Below are positions 1 to 7,221 of a stretch of DNA of 15,119 bases, piece after piece. Location of the stretch: NCBI GenBank assembly GCA_003663175.1, contig QMZM01000021.1, positions 1 to 15,119 of the forward strand. Direction: 5' to 3'. Source of the stretch: Candidatus Altarchaeales archaeon. GTDB taxonomy: Archaea > Altiarchaeota > Altiarchaeia > IMC4 > QMZM01. The notes beneath the pieces were generated by a model. That model worked only from the letters and a program-made list of their open reading frames with translations. It did not search any database and was not told the origin of the DNA. Positions within the stretch are counted from its first letter, which is position 1; each line of letters starts with the position of its first letter. A program made the position numbers and the translations under genes.

Positions 1-87
1 ATTCTGAAGGTAAGGGACAGTGATGGAAATGGGAAATTCGACCAAGTATGTTGCTCGGGGGTTGTGAGTGAGGTCATTATGCTGTGA
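1..87 (+). CDS. Possible 3' end of an upstream gene (partial)
   Basis: Frame 1 is open from the first base to a TGA at 85-87, giving 28 residues that end in CSGVVSEVIML. The other two forward frames stop within the first 21 bases. The piece contains DSDGNGKFD, a Ca-loop-like acidic/glycine run, and a Cys-Cys pair. It is too short to assign to a family. A T-rich tract follows directly, as expected after the last gene of a transcription unit. It could also be chance open frame; 28 codons is weak evidence. Confidence 0.35.
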   Translation: MLKVRDSDGNGKFDQVCCSGVVSEVIML

Positions 88-113
88 TTTTCTCTTTCTT
101 CTTTTTTACTTCT
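88..113 (+). terminator. T-rich tract, possible archaeal oligo(T) terminator
   Basis: The stretch is almost all pyrimidine and includes a run of six T at 102-107, directly after the stop of the possible upstream gene. Archaeal RNA polymerase terminates on such oligo(T) runs without needing a hairpin. The tract lies just before the SepCysS start, so it may instead be part of that gene's promoter region. Confidence 0.3.
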
Positions 114-131
114 AAAACATTAATTCTTTAT

Positions 132-1262
132 ATGTTCTCTGATGGGGAATTTGGAATCTGCAGGAACATCAGAAGAGAATCGAAAAGATATATAAATTTG
201 AATCCAATTCAGAGAGGTGGTATTATTCCTAAGGAGACGATTCCAATACTGAATGAGTGGCTGGATGGTTATTCTATCTGTGATTTCTGCGAAGGTAGAT
301 TAGAGGATATAAAATCTCCTCCTATAGAGAAATTTGTTCATGATATATTGCCAAAATTTTTGGATATAGATATTGTTAGGCTTACAAATGGGGCAAGGGA
401 GGCGAAATTTGCTGTAATGCATGCACTGTGTAAATCAAATGATAGGATACTCATTGACCAGAATGCCCACTATTCGACATTTATTTCCGCAGAGCGTTTA
501 AATTTGGAAATTCATGAGGTTCCAAATTCCGGTTATCCGGAATTTAAAATTAATCCTGAGGATTATGCTGAGAAGATTGAGGAGGTAAATCCAAGACTTG
601 TACTCTTGACATATCCCGATGGCAATTATGGAAATTTGCCAGATGCTAGAAGGGTTGGGAAAATTTGCTCTGAATATGGGATTCCATTGATATTGAATTG
701 TGCATATTCAGTTGGTAGAATGCCAATATCTGCAAGAAAATTGAATGCTGACTTTATTATTGGCTCCGGGCATAAGTCAATGGCTTCTTCTGGACCAATA
801 GGGATTCTGGGAATTAAAGGGGAATGGGAAGATGAGATATTGAGGAAGTCCAAGAGATACAAGAACAAGGAAATTGAGTTTTTGGGCTGTGGTCCAAGAG
901 GTTTGCCCACCGTGTCATTAATGGCAAGTTTTCCGTATGTTGCTAAGAGAGTAGAGAGGTGGGATAAGGAGGTGGAAAAGGCGAGATACTTCATAAAAAA
1001 AATTGAGGAGATCGATGGAATAAGGCAATTGGGAGAAAAACCAAAGAATCACGATTTAATATTCATTGAAAGCAGCAGATTCTATGAAATTTCTAAAAGA
1101 CATAAGAAGGGCAGATTCTTCCTTTACCATGAATTAAAGAAGAGGGGTATCATCGGAATAAAACCGGGGCTAACGAAGAATTTCAAGATGAGCACATATC
1201 AACTTAAAAAGAATGAATTAAATATGGTAATTGATGCATTTAGTGAGATAGCAAATCTATGA
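132..1262 (+). CDS. pscS: O-phosphoseryl-tRNA:Cys-tRNA synthase (SepCysS)
   Basis: This PLP enzyme converts Sep-tRNA(Cys), made by SepRS, into Cys-tRNA(Cys). It is the archaeal tRNA-dependent route to cysteine. From the ATG at 132 it has 376 residues, about the family's usual length. The family segment INLNPIQRGG is at about 21-30. The CxxC pair (DGYSICDFC, Cys50 and Cys53) and a third Cys (FLGCGPRG, Cys253) match the three conserved catalytic or Fe-S-linked cysteines of SepCysS. The PLP lysine is in SGHKSM (Lys215), and GARE and NAHY also match. The open frame extends back to a GTG at 84, but the added 16 residues are a run of Phe and hydrophobics absent from the family, so 132 is preferred. 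A TATA-like ctttatatg overlaps this ATG, which makes the exact start less certain than the function. It heads a close-packed cluster; the next gene starts 10 nt after its stop. Confidence 0.94.
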   Translation: MFSDGEFGICRNIRRESKRYINLNPIQRGGIIPKETIPILNEWLDGYSICDFCEGRLEDIKSPPIEKFVHDILPKFLDIDIVRLTNGAREAKFAVMHALCKSNDRILIDQNAHYSTFISAERLNLEIHEVPNSGYPEFKINPEDYAEKIEEVNPRLVLLTYPDGNYGNLPDARRVGKICSEYGIPLILNCAYSVGRMPISARKLNADFIIGSGHKSMASSGPIGILGIKGEWEDEILRKSKRYKNKEIEFLGCGPRGLPTVSLMASFPYVAKRVERWDKEVEKARYFIKKIEEIDGIRQLGEKPKNHDLIFIESSRFYEISKRHKKGRFFLYHELKKRGIIGIKPGLTKNFKMSTYQLKKNELNMVIDAFSEIANL

Positions 1263-1272
1263 AAGATTAAAA

Positions 1273-1998
1273 ATGGCAACCGAGATTGTAATTAAGGGAA
1301 AAATCCCAAAGGATCCGATAGTTATTGAGGGATTCCCGAGCAAGGGTTTTGTCTCAACAATAGCAACGAGATACATGATAGATGAACTTGAGATGGAAGT
1401 TATTGGGTATATAAAGTCAGACAAGGTCAAGAGTATAGCAGTTGTTCACGATTCCAAACCAATGTATCCGATAAGGATATATGCGAAGGATAATATTGTG
1501 TTGATATTTTCGGAGGTTAACATTCCATTGCAATTTGTTGGGGAATTCTCTGATGCATTGATGGAGTGGTTTAAGGAGATAAAGCCGAAGAGGGTTTACC
1601 TGCTTGCGGGGATAACTGGAAAGGAGATTGAGAAGGAGCATGAAATATTTGCGCTCACTACAGATGAGGAACTCGAAGAGAGATTAGAGAAGTTGAATGT
1701 TGAGAAACTCGATGAGGGCATGCTAACGGGAATATCGTCAGACATACTGCTTGAATGTATCGAGTGTGGAATTCCCTCCGTCAGTTTAATGGTTGAGACT
1801 CGCTACATCCCCGATCCTCTTGGAGCGGCATCACTTCTCAATATACTGAATGAATTATTGAATCTTAAGATAGATACGAGGAAACTCGTTGAGAAGGGAA
1901 AGGAAATTGAAGACATGTTTAGAGAGATTACAGAACAGATGAAACGTGGCAAAGAAAAGCATGAGGAAATGAGCGAATATTCACCGATGTATGGATGA
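1273..1998 (+). CDS. PAC2-family proteasome assembly chaperone/activator (PbaB-like)
   Basis: This 241-residue protein belongs to the PAC2 (DUF75) family, whose archaeal members PbaA and PbaB help build or open the 20S proteasome. Family features are the N-terminal strand IVIEGFPSKGFVSTIA (about 16-31), the central VYLLAGITGK (108-117), and GIPSVSLMVETRYIPDPLGAASLL (about 166-189 with PDP). A charged helix at about 203-233 could form a coiled coil. The last three residues are Met-Tyr-Gly, which fits the HbYX motif (hydrophobic-Tyr-any) that docks into the proteasome alpha ring. PbaB is known to use such a tail. The reading frame overlaps the next gene by 8 nt, so the two are probably translationally coupled. 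No proteasome subunit is in the window. Family assignment is firm; PbaB versus other PAC2 subfamilies is inferred from the tail. Confidence 0.9.
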   Translation: MATEIVIKGKIPKDPIVIEGFPSKGFVSTIATRYMIDELEMEVIGYIKSDKVKSIAVVHDSKPMYPIRIYAKDNIVLIFSEVNIPLQFVGEFSDALMEWFKEIKPKRVYLLAGITGKEIEKEHEIFALTTDEELEERLEKLNVEKLDEGMLTGISSDILLECIECGIPSVSLMVETRYIPDPLGAASLLNILNELLNLKIDTRKLVEKGKEIEDMFREITEQMKRGKEKHEEMSEYSPMYG

Positions 1999-2623
1999 GA
2001 TGAAAATAAGATTGATAGCATTTGATTTGGATGGCGTCTTGGTAGATGGCTTGGGAAGTTGGAGAGAACTGCACAGGGCATTGGGGACAGAGGAGAGGGC
2101 TATGGCAAATTACAAAGCGTTTTATAGTGGAGAGATAGATTTTGCAGAATGGGCAAGAAGGGATGTTGAATTATGGAAGGGTGTTAGTGCCGAGAGAATA
2201 AACGAGATTCTTAGGAGGATACCCCTCATGAATGGTGCAGAGGAAACATTGGCGAGATTGAACGGAAAGTATAAGACAGCGATTATATCTGGCGGAATCC
2301 AACAACTTGCAGATATTGTGAAGGATAAACTTGGAATTGATTATGCAATTGGAAATAGATTAATCTTCAGGGATGGCAGGGTTTCTGGAATTAAAAATTA
2401 TGTGGATTTGCATTCAAAGGGCGAGATTCTGAGGAAAATTGCAGAAATGAATGGAATTTCAACAACCAATTGCGCCGTAATTGGTGATTACCTTAATGAC
2501 ATACCAATGTTCAGGGTTGCGGGGTTTAGGATTGCATTCAATCCAAAGGATGAGGAAATAAAGAGGTATGCCGACGAGATAATCTATGAGAAGGATTTGA
2601 GAAGAATCCTCAGATTCTTTTAA
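1991..2623 (+). CDS. HAD-IB phosphatase, phosphoserine phosphatase-like
   Basis: A 210-residue HAD-superfamily hydrolase with all four motifs: I, FDLDGVLVDG (nucleophile Asp12, acid Asp14); II, IISGG (Ser100); III, a lysine near 143 in LHSKGE; IV, GDYLND (165-170). A helical cap lies between motifs I and II (about 20-80), the HAD-IB/SerB layout. Classical phosphoserine phosphatases read DxDST with a following Glu that contacts the serine amine. Here the motif is DLDGVLVDG followed by GSW, so the substrate is not certain. The gene sits two genes after SepCysS and before an aminotransferase, which makes a role with phosphoserine plausible but unproven. The start overlaps the PAC2 stop by 8 nt. 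An in-frame ATG at 2000, just after that stop, would remove three residues and is an equally good start. Confidence 0.85.
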   Translation: MDEMKIRLIAFDLDGVLVDGLGSWRELHRALGTEERAMANYKAFYSGEIDFAEWARRDVELWKGVSAERINEILRRIPLMNGAEETLARLNGKYKTAIISGGIQQLADIVKDKLGIDYAIGNRLIFRDGRVSGIKNYVDLHSKGEILRKIAEMNGISTTNCAVIGDYLNDIPMFRVAGFRIAFNPKDEEIKRYADEIIYEKDLRRILRFF

Positions 2624-2633
2624 GGAAATTAAG

Positions 2634-3809
2634 ATGAATTTAAATTATTCAAACAGAATCAATAAGTTGCCAGAATATCTATTTGCAGAGATTGACAGGG
2701 AAATTGAGAAAAAAAGGAAAAATGGAATTGAGGTAATAGACCTTAGCGTTGGAGACCCTGACCTTCCAACAGCAAATAATATAGTTGATGCACTCTGTGA
2801 TTCTGCAAGGGATCCAGAGAATCATAGGTATCCCTCGTATCGTGGAATGCTGGAGTTCAGGGAATCCGTGGCAAATTTCTACAAAAGAAGATTTAATGTT
2901 AGATTAAACCCGGAGGATGAGGTTATTGCACTAATTGGTTCTAAGGAGGGAATTGCCCATCTCCCCTTGGCATTCATAAATTCAGGTGATTCATGCCTGG
3001 TTCCGGATCCAGCCTATCCAGTCTATAAGATTTCTGCAATTCTTGCAGATGGAAATGCCATAGAAATGCCCCTCCTGGAGGAGAATGAATTCAGACCGGA
3101 TTTGAATGTAATTGGAAGGAAGGATGCAAAAAAAGCAAAGATCATGTTTATAAATTATCCAAATAATCCAACTACTGCAATTGCTGATAAGGATTTTTTT
3201 AGAGAGGTTGTGGATTTTGCTATCGAGAATGAAATAATTGTGTGCCACGATAATGCATATTCTGAGATAACATTTGATGGATATATTGCACCAAGTTTCT
3301 TAGAGGTGAAGAATGCCAAGGATATTGGTATAGAATTTCATTCATTGTCAAAGACCTATAATATGACTGGCTGGCGTATAGGGTTTGCAGTTGGAAATTC
3401 CGATATCATTAGGGGCCTGGGAAAGGTTAAGGAGAATATCGATTCCGGAATATTCCAGGCAATTCAGTATGCCGGAGTAGAGGCATTAAATTCTCCAGAA
3501 TCTGAGATTCGGGATAATGTTAATATATTTAAAGAGAGACGCGACTTAATGGTTGATGGCTTGAATGATATCGGCTTTGAGGTTGAAAAGCCAAAGGCAA
3601 CATTCTATCTATGGTTCAGAATCCCAAATAAATTTAAGAATTCGATTGAGTTCTGTAGGAAATTATTAAAGAAGGCAGGGGTTGTAATGACCCCGGGCTC
3701 AGGTTTTGGGAAATATGGAGAGGGTTATGTTAGATTATCAATAACACAACCTATTGAGATATTGGAGAGGGCATTAGAGAGGATAAAGTGTAAAAATATT
3801 TTAAAATGA
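2634..3809 (+). CDS. dapL: LL-diaminopimelate aminotransferase (class I/II)
   Basis: A PLP aminotransferase of fold type I, 391 residues, the normal length. It most resembles the archaeal DapL2 type, which transfers an amino group from glutamate to tetrahydrodipicolinate to give LL-diaminopimelate, the shortcut in lysine synthesis. Visible motifs are VGDPDLPT (39-46), RYPSYRG (65-71), GSKEGIAHL (102-110), YPNNPT (175-180), DNAYSE (206-211), the PLP lysine in SLSKTYNMTGWRIG (Lys240), and the carboxylate-binding arginine in GYVRLSIT (Arg367). It starts 10 nt after the HAD gene and its stop overlaps the next start by 4 nt (ATGA). Aspartate or tyrosine aminotransferases share the fold, but GSKEGIAHL and the tail GSGFGKYGEGYVRLS favour DapL. 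The other lysine genes are not in the window. Confidence 0.85.
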   Translation: MNLNYSNRINKLPEYLFAEIDREIEKKRKNGIEVIDLSVGDPDLPTANNIVDALCDSARDPENHRYPSYRGMLEFRESVANFYKRRFNVRLNPEDEVIALIGSKEGIAHLPLAFINSGDSCLVPDPAYPVYKISAILADGNAIEMPLLEENEFRPDLNVIGRKDAKKAKIMFINYPNNPTTAIADKDFFREVVDFAIENEIIVCHDNAYSEITFDGYIAPSFLEVKNAKDIGIEFHSLSKTYNMTGWRIGFAVGNSDIIRGLGKVKENIDSGIFQAIQYAGVEALNSPESEIRDNVNIFKERRDLMVDGLNDIGFEVEKPKATFYLWFRIPNKFKNSIEFCRKLLKKAGVVMTPGSGFGKYGEGYVRLSITQPIEILERALERIKCKNILK

Positions 3810-5128
3810 CGGGATTGTTTGGAACTTCCGGAATAAGAAGAAGGGTTGAGGAATTTACGGAGGAATTTGTTAAGAATCTTGCAATGTCTCTCGGAACCTA
3901 CTCAAAAGATAGTGAGATCGCAATCGGCATTGATACAAGAAATTCCTCGCCTCTTCTTGAATCATGGTTCATCTCGGGTCTGATTGATACTGGACATAAT
4001 ATAATCAGACTTGGAATCGTACCGACCCCAACTCTTGGGATCGCCGCCCAGGACTATGGAACTGGAGTTATGATTACCGCATCGCATAATCCTCCAGAGT
4101 ATAATGGATTTAAATTCTGGAATTCCAATGGCGCATATACAGAAGAAATGGAACATGAGATCGAAAAAATCTTCTATTCAGGAAAATTTAATAAAAGGGG
4201 TGGAGAATTTTCGATTATCGAGAAAGATTATGTAGAGAAGCACATTGATAGGATTCTAAGGAAAGTTGGCAATGTTGAGAAGGAGATTAGGGTTTTGATC
4301 GATTGCGCAAACGGTTCTGGCTCTGTTATAACTCCAGAATTGTTGGGAAGAATGGGTTGTGATGTCATAGCAATAAACACGGAGTTGAATGGGAATTTTC
4401 CACACGGCTTGGAGCCGACCGCCGAGAACTTAAGGGAGACATGCGAATTGGTAAGGAAATTTAATGCGGAGATAGGAATTGCACACGATGGAGATGCAGA
4501 CAGGGCGGCAGTTATAGATAAAAATGGAAGATTAGTTGACTGGGATGATTTTCTCGCGGTATTGGCTTATGGCAGGAGAAGGGTTGTAACTACGGTGGAT
4601 GCATCAATGAAGATAGAGAATGTATGTGGTAAGATTATAAGAACAAAAATTGGCGATGTGGCGGTAGCAAATGCAATTCGTAGGGAGAATGCGGAATTTG
4701 GTGGCGAGCCCTCTGGCTCAATGATATTCCCGGATGTGCATTTATTCCCGGATGGCGTGTTAACTGCCGCAATTGTTGCCAAGATGGTATCTGATGGCAG
4801 ATTCTATGAGATTCTTGATAATGTAAGGAAAATGGATTATAAGACAGAGAGGATAAAGATTCCATATTCTGGAAATAGGGAAGATTTGATGAAAAAGATA
4901 AGGGAAAATATTAATGATGTAGTTGATGGCGAGGTAAGTTATGTTGATGGCATAAGAATTAGAAATGAAGATTCATGGTTATTGATAAGACCCTCCGGAA
5001 CGGAGCCAGTGATAAGAATAACTGCAGAGGCGAAAGACAATAAAACATTGAGAGAATTGGTAGAGAATGCGGAGAAATTGGTGAAAGAGATAATTGCAAT
5101 TTATTTTAATCCACTACTTAATAATTAA
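3806..5128 (+). CDS. glmM: Phosphoglucosamine mutase / phosphomannomutase family
   Basis: A 440-residue alpha-D-phosphohexomutase with all four domain signatures: LFGTSGIRR (4-12), the phosphoserine loop TASHNPPEYNG (91-101, Ser93), the Mg site DGDADR (228-233), the sugar loop GGEPSGSMIFPD (299-310), and the phosphate-binding RPSGTEP (395-401). The GGEPSG..IFPD form is common in archaeal GlmM, which interconverts GlcN-6-P and GlcN-1-P on the way to UDP-GlcNAc. Some archaeal members also act on mannose or glucose phosphates, so the exact sugar is inferred. It overlaps dapL by four bases (ATGA), so translation is probably coupled. The next gene encodes a surface protein rich in N-glycosylation sequons, a possible but unproven connection to sugar-nucleotide supply. 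Confidence 0.88.
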   Translation: MTGLFGTSGIRRRVEEFTEEFVKNLAMSLGTYSKDSEIAIGIDTRNSSPLLESWFISGLIDTGHNIIRLGIVPTPTLGIAAQDYGTGVMITASHNPPEYNGFKFWNSNGAYTEEMEHEIEKIFYSGKFNKRGGEFSIIEKDYVEKHIDRILRKVGNVEKEIRVLIDCANGSGSVITPELLGRMGCDVIAINTELNGNFPHGLEPTAENLRETCELVRKFNAEIGIAHDGDADRAAVIDKNGRLVDWDDFLAVLAYGRRRVVTTVDASMKIENVCGKIIRTKIGDVAVANAIRRENAEFGGEPSGSMIFPDVHLFPDGVLTAAIVAKMVSDGRFYEILDNVRKMDYKTERIKIPYSGNREDLMKKIRENINDVVDGEVSYVDGIRIRNEDSWLLIRPSGTEPVIRITAEAKDNKTLRELVENAEKLVKEIIAIYFNPLLNN

Positions 5129-5141
5129 TGAAATTGGGTTG

Positions 5142-5147
5142 GGAGGT
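5142..5147 (+). promoter_or_regulatory. Strong Shine-Dalgarno site of the first surface protein
   Basis: GGAGGT lies 8 nt before the ATG at 5156. It is the only full-strength Shine-Dalgarno sequence I see ahead of a gene in this window; the other internal genes have weak or no such site. It fixes the start codon and suggests independent, efficient initiation. A TATA-like ttattttaat at about 5101-5110, inside the end of glmM, could give this gene its own leadered transcript. Confidence 0.7.
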
Positions 5148-5155
5148 AAAATAGA

Positions 5156-7165
5156 ATGAGGAAAATTATTTTGTTTCTTACCTTGCTAATCTTAAGTAAT
5201 GTGGGCTCGGGAGCAGTCATAAGGGATATCTATTCTGTACCATCCGAGATTCCACCCTCCGGTAAATTCACAATAAAGGTCGAACTCTCCGGTGTCACCT
5301 GTGGCTTGATGGTGAAATTCTATATAGACGATATTGAATTTAGTTCAAAATATGTAAAGGAATGTGGCGATTCGGTTGAATCTTCAGAGTGGGATTTAGA
5401 TGCCAAGCCACTTGTTTGTGGGTATCATAAACTAAGGGTCGAATTAATTGATAATGACAAGATAATTCAGAGCAGGGAAATGAATCTAAGGATCGGAAAT
5501 GTTCCGGATATAGAGATAATCCCAGAGAAACCAAATCCCGATTCGGAAATCACATTCAGATTCACAGACAATGAAACTGGAAATCCGATAAAGAATTTGA
5601 ATGTTGATATCTATAATGTGTTGGAGGGCAGCGACTCCGCAGTAACATATTCAACAAATACGAATGGAGAATTCAAATTTATAACAAGTGACACTGGGAG
5701 GTATCGTCTCATAATTCATAGTTCAAACTACTGCGGCGAGTTGGAATTCTGGGTCAAGAAGAAGCTTCCATACGACCTAAATCCAAAGAATCCGGTGGTT
5801 GGCGATTTGATAAGTCTTGGTGTTCCCGGTGGTGTTGGTGTTAAGTATATAGATTCTGAGGGTAATGTCTATCCATTGAGGAATGTCGGTGGTGTGAATT
5901 TCACAATAAATGAGCCGGGAAATTATACAATAGTGATGGGTGAATTAAGCAGGGTGTATTGGTCAGAGAATATATCAATAGAGGTCTCAGAGAAAAAGAA
6001 GATGATGGCAGAGATAGAACCTGAGAAGTGCGTCCTGAATTCTCCAGTAACAATACATGTAACCTCTGGTGATAAATCCTTAGAGGGTGCAATTGTCAAA
6101 ATTACAAAGCCAGATGGAAAAACAAACAGTTACGAGACAAATTCGATCGGAGAAATTAAATTTATACCTGATATGATCGGTGAGTACACAGTTCATGTTG
6201 AGAAGGAGAAATATCAGGACTTTAATAAGAAATTCGATGTCTTGAATTTGTTTAATGTTAGGTTGGTTCCAAGAGAGCCCATAAGGAATCAGGAGATAGT
6301 GTTGAATGTTACAGATCAATTTAAGATGCCCGTTGGTGAAGCATCAATATCCATAGAGGAGATGAGTGGAATTCCTCTAATAACTGGCTCAACCAATGAG
6401 AATGGAACATTCAGGTTCAGATTGCCGGAGGAAAGGGAGTATAAGATAATAATAAAGAAGAAAAATTTCTGGGGTTTTGAGGATAGAATCAGGGCATATG
6501 GTGTTATGTCATTGATATGTCCCGACAGCATTGAAGTTGGAGATGAAATTAATTTATCTGTTATCGATTCTAATGGTAACGAAATTCAGGCGAGGATTAC
6601 AATAGAACGACCAGATGGAATCGTTGATGTTGTTGAAAATAGTTATAAACCAGAGATGGTCGGCAGCTATAAGATTGAGGTTACAAAGCCAAATTATAGG
6701 TCAGTTTCAAAGATTTTAAGCGTTAGACCTCATCCATTATCGGTAAATTCTAAAATCCTGGGTAATGTACTCAGAATCACGGTATTAAGTAGAGGTGTTC
6801 CGGTTCCGGGAATTAGTGTCATAATTGATACAAAGAATGAGAAATTCGAATCAAAGACCGATGTCAATGGAACCACAGAGTTCATCATAAAGGAAGGGGG
6901 TAAATTGATAATCGGTGTAAATTCCGTAGATAGGAAGGATAAATACGAAACAAAGATCATTGAGAAGGAAATTGTAAAGGTATACAATCCGGTCCTCTTA
7001 ATAATTCCAATAATTTTTATTTTAATGGTTGCTGGTATTCTCATAGCGATAATTGAGACCCTACATAGAAGGAGTAAGATCGGGGAGAAAAAGACATCAA
7101 GTTTGGGTGGTATGACCCAAAGTAAAAGGAGAAAGGGCAGATATGGTAGACTATCGAAGTTATAG
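5156..7165 (+). CDS. Membrane-anchored surface protein of about seven Ig-like modules
   Basis: A 669-residue predicted secreted protein with a single C-terminal anchor. A signal peptide (MRKIILFLTLLILSNVGSGA, 1-20) leads into about seven beta-sandwich modules of roughly 75-95 residues, and then a membrane helix at about 612-636. A Lys/Arg-rich 33-residue tail should be cytoplasmic. Modules start near 24, 118, 206, 284, 366, 451 and 528. Several carry the N-x-(N/D)-G-x-F turn seen in Ig-like and carboxypeptidase-regulatory-like folds (NTNGEF, NENGTF, DVNGTT). The first module has three Cys (49, 70, 88). N-x-S/T sequons suggest glycosylation. No catalytic motif is visible; a cell-envelope or adhesion role is inferred from architecture only. 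The next gene is a paralogue with the same topology. It begins 27 nt after glmM, with a strong ribosome site, and ends before an oligo(T) tract. Confidence 0.8.
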   Translation: MRKIILFLTLLILSNVGSGAVIRDIYSVPSEIPPSGKFTIKVELSGVTCGLMVKFYIDDIEFSSKYVKECGDSVESSEWDLDAKPLVCGYHKLRVELIDNDKIIQSREMNLRIGNVPDIEIIPEKPNPDSEITFRFTDNETGNPIKNLNVDIYNVLEGSDSAVTYSTNTNGEFKFITSDTGRYRLIIHSSNYCGELEFWVKKKLPYDLNPKNPVVGDLISLGVPGGVGVKYIDSEGNVYPLRNVGGVNFTINEPGNYTIVMGELSRVYWSENISIEVSEKKKMMAEIEPEKCVLNSPVTIHVTSGDKSLEGAIVKITKPDGKTNSYETNSIGEIKFIPDMIGEYTVHVEKEKYQDFNKKFDVLNLFNVRLVPREPIRNQEIVLNVTDQFKMPVGEASISIEEMSGIPLITGSTNENGTFRFRLPEEREYKIIIKKKNFWGFEDRIRAYGVMSLICPDSIEVGDEINLSVIDSNGNEIQARITIERPDGIVDVVENSYKPEMVGSYKIEVTKPNYRSVSKILSVRPHPLSVNSKILGNVLRITVLSRGVPVPGISVIIDTKNEKFESKTDVNGTTEFIIKEGGKLIIGVNSVDRKDKYETKIIEKEIVKVYNPVLLIIPIIFILMVAGILIAIIETLHRRSKIGEKKTSSLGGMTQSKRRKGRYGRLSKL

Positions 7166-7176
7166 TAAATATGGCA

Positions 7177-7190
7177 TTTTTTATTTTTTA
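7177..7190 (+). terminator. Oligo(T) terminator after the first cluster
   Basis: Two runs of six T (7177-7182 and 7184-7189) separated by one A lie 12 nt after the stop of the first surface protein. This is a typical archaeal oligo(T) termination signal and marks the probable end of the transcription unit that begins with SepCysS. Confidence 0.6.
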
Positions 7191-7192
7191 TT

Positions 7193-7200
7193 ATTTATAT
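7193..7200 (+). promoter_or_regulatory. TATA box for the second surface protein gene
   Basis: ATTTATAT is centred about 25 nt before the ATG at 7222, the usual distance from an archaeal TATA box to the transcription start. The transcript would therefore begin at or next to the start codon (leaderless), which fits the lack of any Shine-Dalgarno site. A second TATA-like tttata overlaps the ATG itself but is too close to serve this start. Confidence 0.55.
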
Positions 7201-7221
7201 CCTCGTTAACTAATCTTTTAT

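Noticed and set aside
626..994. 122-codon open frame on the minus strand inside the SepCysS gene
   Set aside because: It overlaps the PLP-lysine and third-cysteine region of a clear enzyme gene and shows no family features.
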